Assembly: GCF_001905145.1 (NCBI RefSeq)
Contig: NZ_LWLB01000008.1
Span: forward strand, 62,001 to 126,000
Length of the DNA stretch: 64,000 nucleotides
Reading direction: 5' to 3'
Source: Nocardiopsis sp. TSRI0078
Lineage (GTDB): Bacteria; Actinomycetota; Actinomycetes; Streptosporangiales; Streptosporangiaceae
Shown: piece after piece, positions 8,160-16,641 of the stretch
Layout of the letters: each line of letters starts with the position of its first letter
How positions within the stretch are numbered: position 1 is the stretch's first letter
Program-made: the position numbers and the translations under genes
The notes under the pieces: generated by a model
Databases searched by the model: none
Told to the model about the DNA's origin: nothing
The model's input: only the letters and a program-made list of their open reading frames with translations

Positions 8160-8540
8160 GGGGCCCGGAGGGCTCGGACCGCGGTGGCGCCTCGGCGCTC
8201 GGCGCTCGTCAGTGGTGCCGGCGGCAGAGGCGGAGACCGCGGCCACCGCCGTCGGCGGCGGCCGCCGGTCGGGCCACGCCCTCCAGGACCGTCGGAGGAC
8301 CGTCACCGGTCATGTGGTCTGCGCCCGCGGGCCCGATCCTCGCGGCCCAGCGTGCGGCGAGCCCGTCCAGTCCACCGGGAGCGGCGCCGGCGGGCGCGCC
8401 GGAGGCCCCTGACCTGCAGACGCGGCGCGGGGACCCGGTCCCTCGGAGACGGCGGCCCGCACCCGGGCACGCGTACCCCATATCGCCCCCGGGCGTCCCC
8501 GGCCTTGTCCTGTCCGCTCTCCCAGCTCTACTATCTGCGT
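8160..8540. other. Intergenic stretch without a recognised gene
   Basis: 381 bp between the glycosylase stop and the ArsR-type start. Short open frames on both strands read as Pro/Arg/Gly-rich shadow sequence with no domain. Only the last 15-40 bp, which resemble the segment from 7326 and carry the operator at 8528, look functional. I see nothing else in it. Confidence 0.5.
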
Positions 8541-8557
8541 ATGAATGCAGATAGTAG
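8528..8557. promoter_or_regulatory. ArsR/SmtB operator overlapping the start codon
   Basis: CTACTATCTGC (8528-8538) and GCAGATAGTAG (8547-8557) form a perfect 11-bp inverted repeat with an 8-bp spacer. The regulator's ATG (8541-8543) lies inside the spacer. This is the typical size of an ArsR/SmtB 12-2-12-like site, so autorepression of this gene and the ATPase is expected. No ribosome site precedes the ATG, so the transcript may be leaderless, starting within the operator. Confidence 0.7.
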
Positions 8558-8930
8558 AAAATGCGGGCTCGACGAGAACAGCCCCTACGTCGAGTACGCC
8601 GTGGAGATCCTGACCCTGCTGGCCGACGCCACCCGGGTCCGGATCATCCTGGCCCTGCGCGGGGGCGAGCTGTCCGTCAACGAGCTCGCCGGCCGCCTCG
8701 ACAAACCCGGCCCCTCGGTCTCCCAGCACCTGGCCAAGCTCCGCATGGGCCGGGTGGTGGCGTGCCGCCGGGAGGGCAACCGGATGTACTACAGCCTGGC
8801 CAACGAGCACGCCCGCCAGCTGGTGGCCGACGCCGTCTACCAGGCCGAACACGCCCTGGACGTGGAACCCGCCCACCACCGCGCCAACGTCGCCCCGCCG
8901 GCCGGCCGGGACCGGGACGGTGACGTGTGA
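8541..8930 (+). CDS. ArsR/SmtB-family metal-sensing repressor (NmtR/KmtR-like context)
   Basis: 129 residues with a winged-helix core: 'LADATRVRIILALRGGELSVNELAGRLDK', recognition helix 'PSVSQHLAKLRMGRVV', wing 'CRREGNRMYYSL'. The C-terminal helix 'QLVADAVYQAEHALDVEPAHH' has Asp/Glu/His residues where SmtB-type proteins bind Zn, Co or Ni at the alpha-5 site. Cys11 and a Cys before the wing are further candidate ligands. It overlaps the ATPase start by 4 bp (GTGA), so the two are translated together. The metal is likely Co, Ni or Fe, judged from the P1B-4 pump, as in mycobacterial NmtR-CtpJ. Confidence 0.85.
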   Translation: MNADSRKCGLDENSPYVEYAVEILTLLADATRVRIILALRGGELSVNELAGRLDKPGPSVSQHLAKLRMGRVVACRREGNRMYYSLANEHARQLVADAVYQAEHALDVEPAHHRANVAPPAGRDRDGDV

Positions 8931-10852
8931 CCGCCACCACCGCCCCGCAGGCCCCGCCCGAGCGCGCCCAGCCCTCTCCCCCGACCCTGCTCGCGACGGG
9001 GATGCGCCTCGGCGAGGTGCGCTGGGCCGCCGCCGCGCTGGTCCTGTTCCTGGCCGGATGGGCCGCCCAGCTCCTGGGCGCACCGGCCTGGCTGTGGTGG
9101 GGCCTGTACCTGGCCTGCTACGCCGCAGGAGGGTGGGAGCCCGCCCTGTCCGGACTGCGCGCCGCCCGGGAGCGGACCCTGGACGTGGACCTGCTGATGA
9201 TCGTGGCCGCCGTCGCCGCCGCCTCCATCGGCCAGGTCTTCGACGGCGCCCTGCTCATCGTCATCTTCGCCACCTCCGGCGCGTTGGAGGCCGTGGTCAC
9301 CCAGCGCACCGCCGACTCCGTCAGCGCCCTGCTCACCCTGGCCCCCGAACGGGCCGTGCGCCTGGCCCCCACCTCCGGCGGCGAGCGCGAGGAGGACGTC
9401 GACACCACCGAACTCCGGGTCGGCGACACGGTCCTGGTCCGGCCGGGCGAGCGCGTGGGCGCCGACGGCACCGTCGTCGAGGGCGTGAGCGAGGTGGACC
9501 AACAGGCCATCACCGGGGAGTCGGTCCCCGTGCCGCGCGGACCCGGCGACGAGGTGCTCTCGGGCACCATCAACGGCACCGGCGCGCTGCGGATCCGGGT
9601 CGGCCGGGCGGCGCGGGAGTCGGTGATCGCGCGCATCGTGGCCCTGGTCGAGGAGGCCTCGGCCACCAAGGCCAGGACCCAGCTGTTCATCGAGAAGGTC
9701 GAGCAGCGCTACTCGGCCGCCGTCGTCGCGACCACCCTCCTCGTCCTGGGCGTCCCCCTGCTGATGGGACAGGGCTTCGAGGAGGCGCTGCTGCGCGCGA
9801 TCGTGTTCATGATCGTGGCCTCCCCGTGCGCGGTGGTGCTCTCCACCATGCCGCCGCTGCTGGCCGCGATCGCCAACGCCGGACGCCACGGTGTACTGGT
9901 CAAGTCCGCCACCGTCATGGAGCAGATCGGGCGGACCCGGGCGGTGGCCTTCGACAAGACCGGCACCCTCACCCGGGGCCTCCCGCGGGTGAGCGCGGTG
10001 GTCCCCGAACCCGGGCACGGCACCGAGGAGGTGCTCCTCCTGGCCGCGGCGGCCGAGCGCTACAGCGAGCACCCCCTCGCACGCGCCGTGCTGGCCGCGG
10101 CCGAGGAGCGGGGACTGGACGTGTCGGGGGCCCGGACGGAGGACTTCGCCTCGCTGCCCGGTCTCGGTGTCCGCGCCACCGTCGACGGACGGACGGTGCG
10201 GGTCGAACGGGCCGCCGCCGGCCCCGCGGACTCCGGCGGGCCGGCGGGCACCCGGGTCACCGTGACGGCGGACGGACAGGTGCTGGGCGGCATCACCCTG
10301 GCCGACGCCCCGAGGCCCGAGGCCGCCGGCGCCGTGGCCGCGGTGGACACCCTCACCCCCGAGCCGGTACGGCTGCTGACCGGCGACAACGCGGCCACCG
10401 CCGCGCACGTGGCCGCCGCCACCGGTATCTCGCGGGTGCACTCCGGTCTGCTCCCGCAGGACAAGTCCGCCCTGGTGCGGGACCTGGAGCAGGGGGGAAC
10501 GCGGGTGCTGCTGGTCGGCGACGGCGTCAACGACGCCCCCGCCATGGCCGCGGCCACCACCGGGGTGGCCATGGGCCGGCGCGGCTCGGACCTGGCCCTG
10601 GACACCGCCGACGCCGTCATCGTCCGCGACGATCTGAGGACCCTGCCCCGGCTGATCGCGCTGTCGCGGCGCGCCCGCCGGTTCGTGGTCGCCAACCTGT
10701 GCGTCGCGGCGGTGTTCATCGTCGTCCTGGTCGCCTGGGACCTGGTCGCCACCCTGCCGCTGGCCCTGGCCGTCGCGGGGCACGAGGGCTCCACCGTGGT
10801 CGTCGCCCTCAACGGTCTGCGACTGCTGCGCACCCGCGCCTGGACGCGGTGA
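8927..10852 (+). CDS. P1B-4-type heavy-metal-transporting ATPase (CtpD/CtpJ/CoaT-like)
   Basis: 641 residues. Key motifs: actuator 'TGES', 'SPC' (Ser299-Cys301) in the metal-binding helix, phosphorylation site 'DKTGT' (Asp343), 'HP' in 'YSEHPLARAV', 'GDGVNDAPA', and 'HEGS' (His619-Gly621) in the last helix pair. SPC plus HEG(G/S)T defines the P1B-4 subgroup, exporting Co2+, Ni2+ or Fe2+, rather than the CPC-type Cu/Zn/Cd pumps. There is no N-terminal metal-binding domain, only a Pro/Ala-rich leader. The GTG start at 8927 overlaps the regulator's stop. Likely role: efflux of excess metal across the cell membrane. Confidence 0.9.
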   Translation: MTATTAPQAPPERAQPSPPTLLATGMRLGEVRWAAAALVLFLAGWAAQLLGAPAWLWWGLYLACYAAGGWEPALSGLRAARERTLDVDLLMIVAAVAAASIGQVFDGALLIVIFATSGALEAVVTQRTADSVSALLTLAPERAVRLAPTSGGEREEDVDTTELRVGDTVLVRPGERVGADGTVVEGVSEVDQQAITGESVPVPRGPGDEVLSGTINGTGALRIRVGRAARESVIARIVALVEEASATKARTQLFIEKVEQRYSAAVVATTLLVLGVPLLMGQGFEEALLRAIVFMIVASPCAVVLSTMPPLLAAIANAGRHGVLVKSATVMEQIGRTRAVAFDKTGTLTRGLPRVSAVVPEPGHGTEEVLLLAAAAERYSEHPLARAVLAAAEERGLDVSGARTEDFASLPGLGVRATVDGRTVRVERAAAGPADSGGPAGTRVTVTADGQVLGGITLADAPRPEAAGAVAAVDTLTPEPVRLLTGDNAATAAHVAAATGISRVHSGLLPQDKSALVRDLEQGGTRVLLVGDGVNDAPAMAAATTGVAMGRRGSDLALDTADAVIVRDDLRTLPRLIALSRRARRFVVANLCVAAVFIVVLVAWDLVATLPLALAVAGHEGSTVVVALNGLRLLRTRAWTR

Positions 10853-11135
10853 TCCCGGGAACGCGCGCTCGGAGGCAGACTCCGGGGCCACGGACTCCGA
10901 TCACGGCCTCGGAGCACGGGCCCGGAAGCCTCGGCGCCGGATCACCGGTCCGGCGCGTCGCGGCTCGGTCGGCACCGGCCCACCACGATAGGAACGGTGA
11001 CCGGAAGGGAAGGAGCACAGAGGGGGCGCTTCCCGCGCCGTGCCGCCGAGAGCACGCCCGGGCCCGGCCGAGCGGGGCCCTCCCGGTCCCCGCGCACCGC
11101 GCGGAACACACCCTTTTCGGACAAGAGGCGAGGAC

Positions 11136-12065
11136 ATGGCTGAGGAACGAACACCCTCCCCCAAGGTCGTGGTGGGCGTCGACGGATCGGAGTCGGCCCG
11201 CGGCGCGCTGGAGTGGGCGGCCGCCGAGGCCGGGCACAGGGGGCTGCCGCTGTACGTCGTGCACGCCCTGTCCATGCCGCTGGTGATGTCGGTCTACACC
11301 ACACCCACCCGCTTCCACCCCTCGCACGAGATCGCCGAGCAGGGCCGCCGTGTCCTGGAGGAGTCCGCGGAGCACGCGCGGGAGCTGCGGCCCGGGCTGA
11401 GGGTGGAGACGGAACTGGCCCTGGAGGACCCCTCGCAGGCGCTGCTGCTGCGCACCGGGCGGAGGGACACGGTGGTCGTGGGCTCGCGCGGGCTGGGCTC
11501 GGTGCGCTCGGCGCTGGCGGGCTCCTCCGGGATACGGCTGGCCTCCAGGGCGGAGTGCCCGGTGGTGGTCGTCCCCCGCCACCGCAGGCGCCCCGCCACG
11601 CCCCCGGGCCCGGAGCGGATCGTGGTCGGCGTGGACGGCTCGGTGGACTCCCGGCGCGCCCTGGACTTCGCGATGCACCGGGCCGCGACGCACGAGGGCT
11701 CCTCGGTCGTGGTGGTGCACAGCTGGAACGTCCCGCTGCCCTTCGACACCGAGTCCCTGGCCGCGTCGGGCTGGACCCCGCCCGACGACCTGCTGGAACG
11801 CCACTCCGAGGAACTGGTGTCCGGGGTCCTGGCCGAGGTCGTGGACGACGCCACCGAGGACGTGGACGTCAGCGCCGTGCGCACCCGGCACGGCCCGGTG
11901 CAGGCGCTGGTGGAGGCGGGCGCCGAGGCCGACCTGATCGTCATCGGCTCGCGGGGCATGGGCGGTCTCCGCGGCCTGGTGCTGGGCTCGGTCAGCCAGG
12001 GGGTCCTGCACGACGCCACGGTGCCCGTCGCGGTACTGCCAAGGCACGCGGAGGCGCACGGCTGA
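11136..12065 (+). CDS. Tandem-domain universal stress protein (UspA family)
   Basis: 309 residues with two Usp domains (about 8-147 and 155-305). Each begins with 'VVVGVDGS' and ends with the ATP-binding loop G-x2-G-x9-G(S): 'GSRGLGSVRSALAGSS' and 'GSRGMGGLRGLVLGSVS'. Such tandem proteins bind ATP and are induced in dormancy, hypoxia or stress in actinobacteria. The ATG at 11136 follows 'agaggcgagg'. It lies between the P1B-4 pump and arsenate reductase, separated from the pump by 283 bp in which I see no clear site. No direct metal link is visible. Confidence 0.9.
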   Translation: MAEERTPSPKVVVGVDGSESARGALEWAAAEAGHRGLPLYVVHALSMPLVMSVYTTPTRFHPSHEIAEQGRRVLEESAEHARELRPGLRVETELALEDPSQALLLRTGRRDTVVVGSRGLGSVRSALAGSSGIRLASRAECPVVVVPRHRRRPATPPGPERIVVGVDGSVDSRRALDFAMHRAATHEGSSVVVVHSWNVPLPFDTESLAASGWTPPDDLLERHSEELVSGVLAEVVDDATEDVDVSAVRTRHGPVQALVEAGAEADLIVIGSRGMGGLRGLVLGSVSQGVLHDATVPVAVLPRHAEAHG

Positions 12066-12132
12066 GTCCGGTGCGCCTCCGCGCGTTCGCGCCGTCCACC
12101 GTGGGCGGCCCGCTCCCGTACGGTCCCGGGCC

Positions 12133-12177
12133 GGGGCGCCGTGCCCGACGCGGCCGGTCCCCGGGGCACGGCGCCCC
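12133..12177. terminator. Bidirectional hairpin terminator
   Basis: GGGGCGCCGTGCCC (12133-12146) pairs perfectly with GGGCACGGCGCCCC (12164-12177) across a 17-nt loop. It is placed between the converging stress protein (ends 12065) and arsenate reductase (ends 12215). Confidence 0.65.
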
Positions 12178-12214
12178 CGCCCCGTCGGCTGGAGGTACCC
12201 GGGCCCGGCCGCCG

Positions 12215-12646
12215 TCAGCCGCGGGAGGCGTTTCCCGGTGCGGGGGCGATCTCGGCGATGAGCCCCTCGACGCGCGTCCTGATCTCGTCGCGGATGGGCC
12301 GCACGGCCTCCACCCCCTGGCCCGCGGGGTCGGTCAGGGTCCAGTCGAGGTAGCGCTTGCCGGGGAAGACGGGGCAGGTGTCGCCGCAGCCCATGGTGAC
12401 GCACACGTCGGAGGCCTCGACGGCCTCGGTGGTGAGGACCTTGGGGTGCTGGTCGGTGATGTCGATGCCGGCCTCGGCCATGGCCTCGACCACGGCGGGG
12501 TTGAGCGCGTCGGCGGGCGCGGACCCCGCGGAGCGGACCTCGACGCGGTCCCCCGCCAGGTGGGCGAGCCAGGCGGCGGCCATCTGTGAGCGGCCCGCGT
12601 TGTGGACGCACACGAACAGGACGGACGGCTTGTCGGTACTGGTCAT
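12215..12646 (-). CDS. arsC: Arsenate reductase, low-molecular-weight phosphatase type
   Basis: 143 residues. The P-loop 'CVHNAGRSQ' (Cys13 to Arg19) begins the protein. The redox cysteines are in 'MGCGDTCPVFPGKRYLDW' (Cys87 and Cys91), with the catalytic Asp in 'LDW'. This is the thioredoxin-type ArsC layout (as in S. aureus and B. subtilis): arsenate is reduced to arsenite through a three-cysteine relay. The ATG at 12646 follows 'gaagaagagg'. It is divergent from arsR (12855) over 208 bp and is probably co-induced. No thioredoxin gene is nearby. Confidence 0.92.
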   Translation of the reverse strand: MTSTDKPSVLFVCVHNAGRSQMAAAWLAHLAGDRVEVRSAGSAPADALNPAVVEAMAEAGIDITDQHPKVLTTEAVEASDVCVTMGCGDTCPVFPGKRYLDWTLTDPAGQGVEAVRPIRDEIRTRVEGLIAEIAPAPGNASRG

Positions 12647-12822
12647 GGTGCCTCTTCTTCCTCGGATGCGGTGGCGGTCGAAGCCACCGGCGGGGCCGGG
12701 GCCGGGGCCGGGGCGGCCTCCGGGGTCGTGGGTCCGCCGACGCGTGCGCCGGTCCCGCCACGGGTCCCGCGTGGAGCGTCGACCGGCACACCGCGGGGGA
12801 CGGGGTGGACCGTTCACCTCGT

Positions 12823-12862
12823 ATCAGCTGAAGGTGATGCGATAGTATCACCGCATGCTGAT
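12823..12862. promoter_or_regulatory. Nested concentric dyads at the arsR start (ArsR operator)
   Basis: Inner dyad GGTGAT (12833-12838) / ATCACC (12847-12852) and outer dyad ATCAGC (12823-12828) / GCTGAT (12857-12862) share the same centre, 12842.5. The site covers the arsR start codon. It is well placed to repress arsR-acr3 and the divergent arsC. Confidence 0.6.
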
Positions 12863-13166
12863 GTCAGTCGATTCTGATGTGATCAGGGCGGTGGCCGATC
12901 CGCTGCGGTTGCGGATCGTGACCCTGCTCGCCCGCGAGACCCTGTGTACGACGCACCTGATGAACGAGACCGGTGCGCGCCAGACCAACCTGTCCAACCA
13001 CCTGCGGGTCCTGCGCGAGGCCGGGGTGGTGGAGACCGAGCCGTGCGGGCGTTTCACCTACTACCGGCTGCGCCCCGAGGCCCTGGAGTCGCTGTCCGGG
13101 GCACTCGCCGAACTGGCACGGACAGCCCGATCCACCGGCGCCCACGAGAACAGGAGGCCCTGCTGA
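12855..13166 (+). CDS. arsR: Arsenical-resistance repressor, ArsR family
   Basis: 103 residues. Winged helix: 'AVADPLRLRIVTLLARETLC', 'ARQTNLSNHLRVLREAGVV', 'GRFTYYRLRPE'. Cys31, Cys64 and the C-terminal Cys103 are candidates for a three-thiol arsenite site; cysteine positions vary between ArsR subfamilies. ATG 12855 is taken as start, though ATG 12861 is possible. Neither has a well-spaced ribosome site, and the operator covers both, so the transcript may be leaderless. Its stop overlaps the ACR3 start by one base (TGATG), marking an arsR-acr3 operon. Confidence 0.88.
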   Translation: MLMSVDSDVIRAVADPLRLRIVTLLARETLCTTHLMNETGARQTNLSNHLRVLREAGVVETEPCGRFTYYRLRPEALESLSGALAELARTARSTGAHENRRPC

Positions 13167-14248
13167 TGGCCGCCACCGACGAGACGACCGGAGCCGCCGA
13201 CTCCTCCGTCGTGGCGAGGCTGTCCACGCTGGACCGGTTCCTGGCGGTGTGGATCCTGCTCGCCATGGCCGTCGGCCTGGGCCTGGGGCGCCTGGTCCCG
13301 GGCCTGGACGAGGCCCTGGCCGCCATGGAGGTCGGCGGGATCTCCCTGCCCATCGCCCTGGGCCTGCTGGTGATGATGTACCCCGTGCTGGCCAAGGTCC
13401 GCTACGACCGGCTGGACACCGTCACCCGCGACCGGCGGCTGCTCGTCTCCTCACTGGTGGTCAACTGGCTCGTGGGCCCGGCGGTGATGTTCGCGCTGGC
13501 CTGGATCTTCCTGGCCGACCTGCCCGAGTACCGCACCGGACTCATCATCGTCGGCCTGGCCCGGTGCATCGCCATGGTCATCATCTGGAACGACCTGGCC
13601 TGCGGGGACCGCGAGGCCGCCGCCGTGCTCGTGGCGCTCAACTCCGTCTTCCAGGTACTCGTGTTCGGGCTGCTGGGCTGGTTCTACCTGGACCTGCTGC
13701 CCGGGTGGCTGGGCCTGGACACCGGCGGCCTGGACGCCTCCCCCTGGCTGATCGCCCTCAACGTGGTGATCTTCCTCGGCATCCCGCTGGCCGCGGGCTT
13801 CCTCACCCGCACGCTCGGCGAGCGCCGCATGGGCCGCGAGCGCTACGAGGCCCGCTTCCTGCCCAGGATCGGCCCGTGGGCGCTGTACGGGCTGCTGTTC
13901 ACCATCGTCCTGCTGTTCGCGCTGCAGGGCGGCACGATCACCAGCCAGCCCCTGGACGTGGCGCGTATCGCCGTCCCGCTGCTGGCCTACTTCGTGATCA
14001 TGTGGTTTGGCACGTTCGCGTTCGGCAAGGCGATCGGGCTGGGCTACGACCGCACCGCCACGCTGGCCTTCACGGCCGCGGGCAACAACTTCGAGTTGGC
14101 CATCGCGGTGGCCATCGCCACCTTCGGGGTCACCTCGGGCCAGGCGCTGGCCGGGGTCGTGGGACCGCTCATCGAGGTGCCGGTGCTGGTGGGACTGGTG
14201 TACGTGTCCCTGGCCTGGCGCAGGAGGTTCACACCCGCACCGCGTTAG
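13166..14248 (+). CDS. acr3: Arsenite efflux permease ACR3
   Basis: 360 residues and about ten membrane helices. ACR3 blocks visible: 'GLLVMMYPVLAKVRYD', 'NWLVGPAVMFALAW', 'LARCIAMVIIWNDLACGD' (Cys134, the conserved arsenite-binding cysteine) and 'FTAAGNNFELAIAVAIATFG' with its conserved Glu. ACR3 exports As(III) using the proton motive force. Translationally coupled to arsR by a one-base overlap. A strong hairpin follows (14269-14302), before the monooxygenase gene. Confidence 0.95.
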   Translation: MAATDETTGAADSSVVARLSTLDRFLAVWILLAMAVGLGLGRLVPGLDEALAAMEVGGISLPIALGLLVMMYPVLAKVRYDRLDTVTRDRRLLVSSLVVNWLVGPAVMFALAWIFLADLPEYRTGLIIVGLARCIAMVIIWNDLACGDREAAAVLVALNSVFQVLVFGLLGWFYLDLLPGWLGLDTGGLDASPWLIALNVVIFLGIPLAAGFLTRTLGERRMGRERYEARFLPRIGPWALYGLLFTIVLLFALQGGTITSQPLDVARIAVPLLAYFVIMWFGTFAFGKAIGLGYDRTATLAFTAAGNNFELAIAVAIATFGVTSGQALAGVVGPLIEVPVLVGLVYVSLAWRRRFTPAPR

Positions 14249-14268
14249 CGGCGGTGGTCGAGGCGGCC

Positions 14269-14302
14269 GGGGCCCGCACACGGTTCGGTGTGCGCGGGCC
14301 CC
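14269..14302 (+). terminator. Hairpin between acr3 and the monooxygenase (terminator or attenuator)
   Basis: GGGGCCCGCACAC (14269-14281) pairs with GTGTGCGCGGGCCCC (14288-14302) with a two-base bulge. It lies 20 bp after the acr3 stop and 60 bp before the GTG at 14362, so it could set the downstream gene's expression lower than the pump's. Confidence 0.5.
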
Positions 14303-14361
14303 GGGGAACCGGGGCGGGGTGCGCGCACGCGGGTACACGACGACGGGGAGAGGCAAGAGCA

Positions 14362-15438
14362 GTGGGAACGAACGACGCGGAACACGTACACGACGTGGCG
14401 GTGGTCGGCGGCGGACAGGCCGGACTGGCCGCCGGGTACTTCCTGCGGCGGGCGGGTCTGGACTTCGTCGTCCTGGACGAGCGCACCGGCCCCGGCGGCT
14501 CCTGGAACGAGTACTGGGACTCGCTGCGGCTGTTCTCCCCCGCCGGGCACAGCATGCTCCCCGGCTGGTGGATGCCCGCCGAGGAGGGGCACGAGTATCC
14601 GAGCGCGCGGCACGTGGCCTGGTACCTGGCCGAGTACGAGCGCCGCTACGGCCTGCCCGTGCGCCGTCCGGTCCACGTGGAGCGGGTCGAGCGGGCGGAC
14701 GGTGCTCTGCGGGTGTTCGCGCGGGAGGGGACGTGGCGGGCACGGTACGTCGTCAGCGCCACCGGGACCTGGCGCGCGCCCCACGTCCCGCGGGTCCCCG
14801 GCCGGGGGGAGTTCGCGGGCGAACAGCAGCACACCGTCGACTACCGGGGGCCGGAGGGGTTCGCCGGGCAGCGGGTGGTGGTCGTGGGCGGCGGCAACTC
14901 CGCGGCGCAGATCCTGGCCGAACTCTCCCAGGTCGCCGAGACCACCTGGGCCACTCTTCGCCCGCCCCGGTTCCTGCCCGACGACGTGGACGGCCGCGCC
15001 CTGTTCGACATCGCCACCCGGAGCCAGCGGGCCGCGAGGGCCGGTCAGCCGGTGGAGGGCGTCGGCGACCTGGGCGACATCGTGGTGGTGCCGAGCGTGC
15101 GCGAGGCCCGCGAGCGCGGCGCCCTCAAGGCCGAGCCGATGTTCGAACGGCTCACCCGCACCGGGGTGGCCTGGGCCGACGGCACCGCCCTGGAGTGCGA
15201 CGCGGTCCTGTGGTGCACGGGTTTTCGCCCGGTCCTGGACCACCTCGCTCCCCTGGGCCTGGCGGACGACCGGGGCCGGATCGCCCTGGAGGGCACCCGG
15301 GCCGTGGCCGAACCCCGCCTGCACCTGCTGGGCTACGGCGACTGGACCGGGCCCGCCTCGGCCACCCTCATCGGCGCCGGGCGCACGGCCAAGGCCGCCG
15401 TCGCCGAGATCACCGGCGCCCTCGCGCGGGAGGGATAG
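14362..15438 (+). CDS. arsO: Flavin-dependent monooxygenase, ArsO-like
   Basis: 358 residues. FAD site 'VAVVGGGQAGLAAGYFL'; 'GGSWNEYWDSLRLFSPA' (FMO-type loop); NADPH site 'VVVVGGGNSAAQI'; C-terminal 'ALWCTGFRPVLDHLAP'-like block and 'LLGYGDWTGPASATLIGAGR'. ArsO is the FAD/NADPH monooxygenase found with arsR-acr3-arsC in Streptomyces ars operons; its true substrate is unsettled. The GTG start at 14362 has 'ggggag' 11 bp upstream. It is co-directional with arsR-acr3 and converges on a second ArsO-like gene at 15528-16565. Confidence 0.8.
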   Translation: MGTNDAEHVHDVAVVGGGQAGLAAGYFLRRAGLDFVVLDERTGPGGSWNEYWDSLRLFSPAGHSMLPGWWMPAEEGHEYPSARHVAWYLAEYERRYGLPVRRPVHVERVERADGALRVFAREGTWRARYVVSATGTWRAPHVPRVPGRGEFAGEQQHTVDYRGPEGFAGQRVVVVGGGNSAAQILAELSQVAETTWATLRPPRFLPDDVDGRALFDIATRSQRAARAGQPVEGVGDLGDIVVVPSVREARERGALKAEPMFERLTRTGVAWADGTALECDAVLWCTGFRPVLDHLAPLGLADDRGRIALEGTRAVAEPRLHLLGYGDWTGPASATLIGAGRTAKAAVAEITGALAREG

Positions 15439-15527
15439 GGCGCCGGGAACGCGGGACCGCTGGTTCGCCCGGGCGACGCGGGGCCCCTCCCCGCCAAGCC
15501 CTCGGGATGGGTGGATCAGCGTCCGGT

Positions 15528-16565
15528 TCAGGCCAGGATCCGCCGCAGCACGCGGCGCGCGTCCCGGCCGACCCCGCGCAGGGTGGCCGAGGAGAAGCTG
15601 CGCTGGAACTCCAGCCCCACGTAGCCCAGCCCCGGAACGGTGGTGGAGACCCCGCCCCTGTGCAGCGGACGCCCGCGCTCGTCCAGCGCCCCGGTGGGAG
15701 TGAGGTGGTCCAGGGCGGGCCGGTAGCCGGTGGCGAGCAGGAGGGTGTCCACCCTCTCCACCGTGCCGTCGGCCCAGATGACCTTGTCGCCCTCCAGGCG
15801 GACGAACATCTCCCGCCGGTCGGGGTTGCCCGAGGCGAACGCCGCCCGGTACCGGCCGTCGTCATTGACCAGGGTCGGCCCCCTCTCCCACACCCGTCGC
15901 AGCGGTGCGGCGTCCAGGCCGCCGCGCACGAACCACCAGTGGACGTCCCGCCCCAGGGGCCGCTGGTTCGCCCAGGCCACGGGCCGCCTGGTGGCCAGGC
16001 TGACCCGGGCCGCCCCGGCGAGTTCCGCGGTGATCTGCACCCCGGAGTTGCCTCCCCCGACCACCACGACGCGCCTGCCCCCGAAGGAGGCGGGGGAACG
16101 GTACTCGGCGGAGTGCAGCACGGTGCCGGTGAAGTCCTCCAACCCCGGCAGTGCCGGACGGTGCGGACGGGAGAAGCCGCCGGTGGCGGAGACCACCGCC
16201 GCGGCCCGCACCCGGAAGCCGTCGACGGTGGTGAGCAAGAAGCCTTCCTCGGAACGCTCGACCTCCTCCACCCTCCGGCCGCAGCGGATGTCGGCGTCCA
16301 GACGGCCGGCGTAGTCGCGCAGGTAGTCCGCGATCTCGTCACGCAGCGGGTAGCGGTCCGGATCGCCGGGCAGGGGCAGCCCGGGCAGGGCGGAGAAGCG
16401 CGCGGGGGAGAACAGCGTCAGACTGTCGTAGTAGTGCGGCCACGAGCCGCCCACGTGGTCGGCGGCCTCCAGCACCAGGGGGCTCACTCCACGGCGGTTG
16501 GCGGCGTGGGCCGTGGCCAGGCCGGCCTGCCCGGCTCCGACGACCACCAAGGGCGCGTGTTCCAT
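15528..16565 (-). CDS. Second flavin-dependent monooxygenase / NAD(P)-binding flavoprotein, ArsO-like
   Basis: 345 residues. FAD site 'LVVVGAGQAGLATAHAANR', 'GGSWPHYYDSLTLFSPAR', FMO-like 'FTGTVLHSAEYRSPASF', NADPH site 'VVVVGGGNSGVQI', and 'LLLATGYRPALDHL'. It shares the architecture of the ArsO-like protein at 14362 but differs clearly in sequence, so the two are paralogues rather than a recent duplication. The ATG at 16565 follows 'gagaggag'. It follows the MFS gene on the same strand after 76 bp holding a strong hairpin. Role in arsenical oxidation is inferred from location. Confidence 0.78.
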   Translation of the reverse strand: MEHAPLVVVGAGQAGLATAHAANRRGVSPLVLEAADHVGGSWPHYYDSLTLFSPARFSALPGLPLPGDPDRYPLRDEIADYLRDYAGRLDADIRCGRRVEEVERSEEGFLLTTVDGFRVRAAAVVSATGGFSRPHRPALPGLEDFTGTVLHSAEYRSPASFGGRRVVVVGGGNSGVQITAELAGAARVSLATRRPVAWANQRPLGRDVHWWFVRGGLDAAPLRRVWERGPTLVNDDGRYRAAFASGNPDRREMFVRLEGDKVIWADGTVERVDTLLLATGYRPALDHLTPTGALDERGRPLHRGGVSTTVPGLGYVGLEFQRSFSSATLRGVGRDARRVLRRILA

Positions 16566-16597
16566 GATCGGACTCCTCTCACTACGGGGAACGGGGG

Positions 16598-16625
16598 CCG
16601 TGCCGCCCCGGGCGGGGCGGCACGG
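16598..16625 (-). terminator. Strong hairpin between the MFS and monooxygenase genes
   Basis: CCGTGCCGCCCC (16598-16609) and GGGGCGGCACGG (16614-16625) form a perfect 12-bp stem with a GGGC loop, just after the MFS stop (16642 on the minus strand). It could end the flavoprotein-MFS transcript or attenuate read-through to the monooxygenase. Confidence 0.6.
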
Positions 16626-16641
16626 TGGGGTGCGGCCGGGG

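Noticed and set aside
8209..8481. Minus-strand 90-codon open frame in the gap before the ArsR-type gene
   Set aside because: Low-complexity composition, no family resemblance and no ribosome site.
8837..10891. Very long open frames on the strand opposite the P-type ATPase and many other genes
   Set aside because: They are shadows of high-GC codon bias: Gly/Arg/His/Pro-rich, no domain motifs, and they mirror clear genes.
11136..12065. Universal stress protein as part of the arsenic or cobalt response
   Set aside because: It is in the island but separated by 283 bp and terminators, with no shared operator; position alone is too weak.
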